From DASQQQ01 sp036390995 (lineage in GTDB: Bacteria; Actinomycetota; UBA4738; HRBIN12), in contig DASWAT010000028.1 of assembly GCA_036390995.1 (NCBI GenBank), positions 1 to 54,100 of the forward strand: 54,100 bases of DNA, in the 5' to 3' direction. Positions 49,459-54,100 of the stretch are shown here, one piece after another. Under the pieces are notes generated by a model. The model was not told the origin of the DNA and did not search any database. It saw only the letters and a program-made list of their open reading frames with translations. The number at the start of each line of letters is the position of its first letter. Position 1 is the first letter of the stretch. The position numbers and the translations under genes are program-made.

Positions 49459-50040
49459 TCAGCAGCTCCGGCAGCGCAAGCGCAGGGCGTTCGCAGACGC
49501 GAACGACCCACGGTCCTGATCGGGAGCCCGCAGTGAGACCCGCTGGATCACGGTGTCGTGCCGCACCCGCAGGTGCAGCACCGTGCCGAGCGTGGTGACC
49601 CGGAACCCCCCGAGGTCGTCGGCGCCGGCCGCCGGTGCATACGATCGCGCTCGCAGCCGGAGGTTCAGCCGATCCCCTTCGAGGGTCCCCGCCACCTCGA
49701 GCCGAAACATCCGGATCTGCAGCTGCGCCACCGGGAACGGACATGGGTTGCCGGTCGAGGTGCGGATCGCATCTCCGGATCCGCTCACGTTCCCGTTCCG
49801 AACCCGGAACCGGAGGGTGGTGCGCCAGTCGCTCTCGCACCGGCCGCCCACGTAGAGGTCGTGGGAGGTACGGCTGACGATGGTGCCCGCCCACCGGTCA
49901 GGCCTCGGCGCCCCGATCGACGCCGAGGGCGCGGAGGACGGCGACGTCGAGGATCCGCCCGCGGGGCGCGCGGGACCTCGAGGGCCCGTCGTGCACGCCG
50001 GGATCAGCAGGACGAGCCCGAAGAGGATCCGACGGCTCAC
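49459..50040 (-). CDS. Putative lipoprotein
   Basis: 193 aa, GTG start overlapping the VWA gene's stop (GTGA). Signal peptide with lipobox LVLLIPACTTG. A Pro/Ser/Gly-rich linker of ~25 residues leads to a ~140-residue beta-rich domain (DRWAGTIVSRTSHDLYVGGRCESDWRTTLRFRVRNGNVSGSG) with four cysteines in the mature part (two at the very end, LRCRSC). No family recognised. Secreted face of the AAA+/VWA operon. Confidence 0.75.
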   Translation of the reverse strand: MSRRILFGLVLLIPACTTGPRGPARPAGGSSTSPSSAPSASIGAPRPDRWAGTIVSRTSHDLYVGGRCESDWRTTLRFRVRNGNVSGSGDAIRTSTGNPCPFPVAQLQIRMFRLEVAGTLEGDRLNLRLRARSYAPAAGADDLGGFRVTTLGTVLHLRVRHDTVIQRVSLRAPDQDRGSFASANALRLRCRSC

Positions 50041-51965
50041 TGGGAACGGCGAGAGACGTAGTCGCGGACCACGAACGCGCCGAGCTCGGTGTCGTCCATC
50101 AGGAAGACACGGCCGGCCGTGAGCTTGGCCAGACGCTCCATGAACCGGATCAGGCCCGGGGAGTCCTCCAGCATGAAGACGTTCAGCGTCACGCCGGCCT
50201 TCGCCAGCCTCAAGGCCTCCGCCAGCGTGAGCTGGATGGTCTTGGGGACCGGCGGCCACGAGAAGAAGACCTCCTCCCCCTCCAGGTGCGCGGTCGGCTC
50301 CCCGTCGGTCACCATGATGACCTGCCGAGTGGCCCGGGGATGCTGGGCGAGCAGTCGCCCTGCCAGGTGGAACGCGTGCTGCATGTTCGTGCCGTACACG
50401 CGCTCCCAGCCCGCGGCCGTGAGATCCTGGGGCTGCATCCGCCGCGCGTAGTCGCTGAACCCGATCATGTACAGCCTGTCGTGCGGATAGCGGCCCTCGA
50501 TGAGCGCGTGGAGCGCCAGCGCCATCTTCTTCGCGTGGACGAAGTGGCCGCGCAAGGGCATCGAGAACGACAGGTCCAGCAGGAGCGCGGTGGCGGCCTC
50601 GGTCCGCTGCTCGGCCTCGACCAGCTCGAAGTCGCCCGGCTCCAGCCGCAGATCCTCGCCGGGGCCGCTCCTGACCACCGCGTTGAACACGGTGCGCTGC
50701 ACGGCGATCTGGCCGCCGTCGCCGAAGTGCCAGGGCCGCGTGGCGCCCGTCGGCTCGGCGAGACCCCCCGTCTCCCTGGCTTCGTGTGCGGCCTCGCGGT
50801 CGCGGCGGAGCCGCTCGAACACCCGCACGAGCGCGCGCTCCCCCAGCTTGCGTGCCCCCTTCGGCGTGACCTCGAGCCTTCCCTCGCGGCGTGTCACCAA
50901 CCCGGCTTCTTCGAGCGCGCGCTCGATCTGCTTCAGACGCCGGACGTCGCGCACTGCGTCCTCCCCCAGGGTTCGGCGGATCGCCTCCTCGTCCACGTCG
51001 TCGATCGAGGCGCCGGCGTAGTCTCCCCGCATCGCCCGATCCAGATCCTCGTAGTCGTGCAGCCGTTCCATCGCATCGACGGTCGCAGACAGCGGCGCCG
51101 TCTCCTCGCCACCGGAAAGCGCCGGTTCGCCCCACGGCATGTCGGGGAACATCCCGGAGAGATTGGCCCCCAGCCGGTCCACCTCGAACGCGAGATCCAT
51201 GTCCTGCATGGCCTGCTCGGCGAGCGCCTTCAGCTCGGCGCGCTGCTCGGGCGACAGCGATGCCATCAGGCGGGACATGGCGGCCATCCGCCGGGCCATG
51301 TTCTCCAGCAGCTCGTCGAGCGTCTTCGGATCGTCCGGGAACAGGTCACCGTGGCGCTGCATGAAGCCGTCGAAGTCGTAGGGCTCGCCGTGCTCGCGCT
51401 GCTCGATCATCTGGTTCAGGTCGGCGAGCATGTCCCGGAAGCGCTGGAGTTCCTCCTGAGAGAGGCTGCGGAGCCCCTGCGCCATGTTGCGGAAGTAGGC
51501 GCCGAGCACCTGCTCCCGGAGGTGCTCCATGAGCGCATCGAAGTCCTGCTGCGCCTGCGGATCCACGAAGCGATAGCCCGACAGCTCGCCGATCTGCCCG
51601 GGGACGTCCGGGGGAAGCTGATCCAAGAACGCCTCACGGAGCCGGGCGTCGTCCTCGGCGCTGAAGGACAGCGTGGAACGCTCGGCGTCCAGGATCCGAT
51701 CGAGGCGCTCGCGGATCTCCTCCAGCGGGCCCTCGAGGTTCAGGCTGGCCTGCTCGCGAGCCCTCGCTTCACGGAGCCGAGCTCGCAGGGCATCGAGCCC
51801 CCCGAACCGGCCCTGCATGCCGTGGCGGAGCAGCCGGGACACCGCTCCCTGCGCACCGGCCCCGGAGAGCAGGTCCTCGGACATCTCCTCCAGGAGCTCG
51901 GCGACGGGCACGTCGGGACCGAACGGCTCCTGGCTCCCGTCCCAGCGCGAGTAGCGGGTTCGCAT
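50037..51965 (-). CDS. von Willebrand factor A domain protein (CoxE/ChlD-like)
   Basis: 642 aa, soluble, no signal. The N-terminal ~420 residues are highly charged and helical (LRARLREARAREQASLNLEGPLEEIRERLDRI) and likely form long helices. A VWA domain (~445-640) has the MIDAS start LLLDLSFSMPLRG (D-x-S-x-S) and VIMVTDGEPTAHLE. VWA proteins of this kind partner MoxR/ChlI-type AAA+ ATPases, as the gene at 53014 encodes. The pair probably acts as a chaperone or metal-insertion machine; targets unknown. Confidence 0.88.
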   Translation of the reverse strand: MRTRYSRWDGSQEPFGPDVPVAELLEEMSEDLLSGAGAQGAVSRLLRHGMQGRFGGLDALRARLREARAREQASLNLEGPLEEIRERLDRILDAERSTLSFSAEDDARLREAFLDQLPPDVPGQIGELSGYRFVDPQAQQDFDALMEHLREQVLGAYFRNMAQGLRSLSQEELQRFRDMLADLNQMIEQREHGEPYDFDGFMQRHGDLFPDDPKTLDELLENMARRMAAMSRLMASLSPEQRAELKALAEQAMQDMDLAFEVDRLGANLSGMFPDMPWGEPALSGGEETAPLSATVDAMERLHDYEDLDRAMRGDYAGASIDDVDEEAIRRTLGEDAVRDVRRLKQIERALEEAGLVTRREGRLEVTPKGARKLGERALVRVFERLRRDREAAHEARETGGLAEPTGATRPWHFGDGGQIAVQRTVFNAVVRSGPGEDLRLEPGDFELVEAEQRTEAATALLLDLSFSMPLRGHFVHAKKMALALHALIEGRYPHDRLYMIGFSDYARRMQPQDLTAAGWERVYGTNMQHAFHLAGRLLAQHPRATRQVIMVTDGEPTAHLEGEEVFFSWPPVPKTIQLTLAEALRLAKAGVTLNVFMLEDSPGLIRFMERLAKLTAGRVFLMDDTELGAFVVRDYVSRRSQ

Positions 51966-52045
51966 CCGACCAGCCTACGCTCCGATGTCCGGAACGTGGG
52001 CCGTGACTGCAGGCGGGCGGTCGACCGAGGCGCGAACGGTCTCGA

Positions 52046-52582
52046 TCAGATCTCCGGCTCCTCGACGTCCGGCCGTGCGCCCTGACCGGTGACCGCCACG
52101 GTACCGAGCGCCTCGGCGCCCCGCCGGGCCCGGTTCGCCGACAACGTCTTCTCCCGTCCGGCGATCTCGGAAGCGAGATCCTCCATGCGCACGACCCGCA
52201 CCCCTTTCACGGTTCGCGACGCGCCGGCCACGGCGCGGGACAGGCAGATCATCGGGAGAACCTCCGTGTAGACGGCTCGGCCGGCGAGCTTCGACCGCAT
52301 CCGTTTGGCGCCGATCTTCGCCTCGCGGAAACCCCCCAGCGGCTTCCCGTCCACGAAGAGACGGTCCCCTCGGGCATCGAGGTACCCCTCGAACCCGCAC
52401 ACGAGGATCAGGGATCCGCCGGTCGTCCCCACGACCGCCAGGTCGCCGGGAACATCGGGAGAAGGCGCGGCCACCCAGTAGCTCCAGGGATCCAGACGGC
52501 CGATCAGCTCGCGCCGAACGCGGTCGACCTCCTCCGGCACTCGGTCGGGGCGTGGATCTCGTAGCGATCGGGACGGCCACAT
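52046..52582 (-). CDS. Hypothetical soluble protein
   Basis: 178 aa from ATG 52582; a longer reading from 52711 overlaps the upstream membrane gene and is rejected. The middle contains strands typical of a small alpha/beta domain (GDLAVVGTTGGSLILVCGFEGYLDARGDRLFVDGKPLGG) that faintly recall NERD-type nuclease-related domains, but catalytic residues cannot be confirmed. The last ~40 residues are charged. Lies between the membrane protein and the VWA gene. No function assigned. Confidence 0.65.
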   Translation of the reverse strand: MWPSRSLRDPRPDRVPEEVDRVRRELIGRLDPWSYWVAAPSPDVPGDLAVVGTTGGSLILVCGFEGYLDARGDRLFVDGKPLGGFREAKIGAKRMRSKLAGRAVYTEVLPMICLSRAVAGASRTVKGVRVVRMEDLASEIAGREKTLSANRARRGAEALGTVAVTGQGARPDVEEPEI

Positions 52583-52629
52583 GGACTCGACCTCGCGACG
52601 ATCGCCGTTGCCATCGTCGTCCCTCGACG

Positions 52630-53001
52630 CTAGCCGATGCCCAGCCCGGTCATCAAGGCGCGCAGCGTGAGCCCGAAGCAGATGAAAGAGGCCCACGCGA
52701 ACGGCACCCACGGCCTGACCGCATACTGCTCCGACCGTGCCGCCACGTGTCCGGCGACCAGCACGATCAGCGGCCCGAACCCGTACACGTAGTGCAGCCA
52801 GGTGTCAGGCCGGTACCCGAGGATCAGCAGGACGATCCCGAGCAGGGCCTGCAGCGCCGCAACGACCTGGACGACGGCGAGCCACCGCCAGAACCAGTTG
52901 CCTGCGCCGCGGCGAAGCCCCCAGAGGGCGATCCCCCACAACCAGCCGAGGGTGAAGAGCGCGACGACGATGAAACCAACGATCGCGTGGACGTCGGGCA
53001 C
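52630..53001 (-). CDS. Four-helix membrane protein
   Basis: 123 aa, GTG start 12 bases after the AAA+ gene's stop. Four hydrophobic helices (about 5-28, 40-62, 70-88, 98-118) with Trp-rich loops (WFWRWLAVV, RPDTWLHYVYGFGP). No cofactor motif stands out. Family not recognised. Cotranscribed with the ATPase; might anchor it. Confidence 0.75.
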   Translation of the reverse strand: MPDVHAIVGFIVVALFTLGWLWGIALWGLRRGAGNWFWRWLAVVQVVAALQALLGIVLLILGYRPDTWLHYVYGFGPLIVLVAGHVAARSEQYAVRPWVPFAWASFICFGLTLRALMTGLGIG

Positions 53002-53013
53002 GGCGAGGCGATG

Positions 53014-54100
53014 TTACGAGGTCTCGCCGGCGCCGTACCGGTACGAGCCCAGCCGGCCGCTGGCGTCCTTGTTCAGCCGGCGCGAGAGGTGGAGCCCCTC
53101 CAACGCGAACTCGACGGCGGAGGCCGCCACCCCGGGGCTCTCCTCCTCGACGCCGAGGCGTTCGAGGAGCTTCGACAGACCGGGGAGGTCGCCGAACTGG
53201 TCGAGCACCGCCGAGGCCGGCATGAGGTCCGACGTCTCCGCCACGAACCCCCCAGCGAACCGGCCGAGGAACGGCTGGAAGTCGAACCCGGACAGCCTTC
53301 GGCGGAACACCTCGAGCTCGGCCGTCCGGAGAGCCCTGAGCAGGATCTCCTCCTCGCGCCCCTCCTCGATCGTGTCGAACTCGACCCGCCCGAGCGAAGC
53401 CTCGAGCACGGCGGGGAGATCGCACACGCGCGGCACGGCCTCAGGCTCGGCGGTTCGCGCAGCCCGTCGGACCGCGGCCGCCGAGAGCGTCTCGAGGTTG
53501 CCGATCGAGTACCGCACCGAAACGCCCGACCGGTGGTTCACGTGGGGGGAGCGCCGCAGCTCGGCCGTGAGGGCGGCGATCACCTCCTCGAGGTACCGGG
53601 GCACACGCAACGGGATGTCGCCGGCGGGCGGCCGCGCCTCCTGCTCCATGATGACGATCTCGTCGTCGAGGGTCTCCGGGTAGTGGGTTCGGACCTGGGT
53701 GCCGAACCGGTCCTTCAGCGGCGAGACGATCCGGCCGCGGTGCGTGTAATCGTCGGGGTTCGCGGTGGCCACCAGCAACAGGTCCAGCGGCAGACGGATC
53801 CGGTAGCCCCGGATCTGGACGTCGCGCTCCTCCAAGATGTTGAAGAGCGCGACCTGGATCCGCTCCGGCAGGTCGGGGAGCTCGTTCACTGCCACGATCC
53901 CCCGGTTCGTCCGGGGGATCATGCCGTAGTGGATCGTGAGCTCGTCGGAGAGGTAGCGGCCCTCGGCCACGCGGATCGGGTCGACGTCGCCGATCAGGTC
54001 CGCGACGCTGGTGTCCGGCGTCGCCAGCTTTTCAGCGTACCGACGATCGCGCGGGATCCACTCGATCGGGACGGCGTCGCCCTCGTCGGCGACCAGCGCC
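53014..54100 (-). CDS. MoxR/ChlI-like AAA+ ATPase, 5' partial
   Basis: At least 361 aa; frame is open to the right edge, so the start and Walker A lie outside. Visible parts: TSVADLIGDVDPIRVAEGRYLSDELTIHYGMIPRTNRGI, Walker B-like GIVAVNELPDLPERIQVALFNILEERD, sensor 1 LLLVATANPDDYTHRGRI and arginine-rich PLKDRFGTQVRTHYPE. Note that Walker B has NE where classical AAA+ has DE. C-terminal ~130 residues form a helical lid. Belongs to the magnesium-chelatase I/MoxR family that works with VWA proteins (gene at 50037). Confidence 0.9.
   Translation of the reverse strand, partial: ALVADEGDAVPIEWIPRDRRYAEKLATPDTSVADLIGDVDPIRVAEGRYLSDELTIHYGMIPRTNRGIVAVNELPDLPERIQVALFNILEERDVQIRGYRIRLPLDLLLVATANPDDYTHRGRIVSPLKDRFGTQVRTHYPETLDDEIVIMEQEARPPAGDIPLRVPRYLEEVIAALTAELRRSPHVNHRSGVSVRYSIGNLETLSAAAVRRAARTAEPEAVPRVCDLPAVLEASLGRVEFDTIEEGREEEILLRALRTAELEVFRRRLSGFDFQPFLGRFAGGFVAETSDLMPASAVLDQFGDLPGLSKLLERLGVEEESPGVAASAVEFALEGLHLSRRLNKDASGRLGSYRYGAGETS

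Noticed and set aside
1..54100. tRNA, rRNA, CRISPR array, insertion sequence or prophage.
   Set aside because: No repeat-spacer pattern, transposase or integrase motifs, or recognisable cloverleaf/rRNA sequence found by eye; nearly all DNA is accounted for by the listed genes.

Overview
The window is a GC-rich, gene-dense bacterial chromosome segment. It has many GTG starts, frequent ATGA/GTGA stop-start overlaps and almost no non-coding DNA. It looks like an actinomycete, probably a deep-branching lineage rather than a classical one. Evidence for Actinomycetota: a mycobacterial OtsB1-like trehalose module, a NUDIX-less MutY, an ECF42 sigma factor with a DGPF partner, and DUF4349 and GreA proteins of actinobacterial style. 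Against a typical actinomycete: the quinol:cytochrome c reductase has a split, b6-type cytochrome b (b6 plus subunit IV) instead of the long fused QcrB. No rRNA, tRNA, CRISPR array, insertion sequence or prophage was seen. No gene-free stretch exceeds about 220 bases.

Layout. (1) 1-3872: trehalose module, a HAD/trehalose-phosphatase fusion (cut by the left edge) and a GH65 enzyme. (2) 3887-8989, minus strand: respiratory operon with a GltD-like FAD/Fe-S oxidoreductase, cytochrome b6, subunit IV, Rieske protein, monohaem cytochrome c and a type-1 copper lipoprotein. (3) 9136-12468, minus: DUF4349 protein, MutY, a 62-aa protein and glutaryl-CoA-type dehydrogenase. (4) 12540-14220: DGPF/YCII protein and ECF42 sigma factor behind a likely ECF42 promoter; the sigma gene seems frameshifted at its start. 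(5) 14195-24189: GNAT, TrpB2, Zwf plus small Rieske ferredoxin, Fpg, CDP-alcohol phosphatidyltransferase, GreA, an anchored serine protease, a terpene-cyclase-fold protein and an aldehyde dehydrogenase. (6) 24342-27463: aminotransferase, glyoxylate-reductase-like dehydrogenase, SDR and a tiny membrane peptide.

(7) 27495-39057 is the most coherent accessory locus. A GntR/UTRA regulator leads a minus-strand operon (aldolase, Zn-alcohol dehydrogenase, FGGY kinase). Divergent from it runs a seven-gene operon: ethanolamine/amine-type APC permease, non-canonical glutamine synthetase, class I glutamine amidotransferase, LutABC, and a gamma-glutamyl-GABA-hydrolase-like peptidase. The intergenic region carries an exact inverted pair of TGTC-W-GACA palindromes between two divergent TTGACA boxes. 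I read the plus arm as amine catabolism by gamma-glutamylation, with the oxidised product feeding a LutABC-type step. (8) 39614-46568: creatininase-family amidohydrolase and a complete Dpp/Opp-type ABC transporter whose binding protein ends in a membrane anchor. (9) 46572-49458: winged-helix/coiled-coil protein, CaiB-type CoA-transferase behind a strong promoter with a 5' hairpin, and a methyltransferase. (10) 49459-54100, minus: MoxR/ChlI-like AAA+ ATPase (cut by the right edge), membrane protein, hypothetical protein, VWA protein and lipoprotein.

All functions are from reading motifs in translated sequence; no database search was possible.
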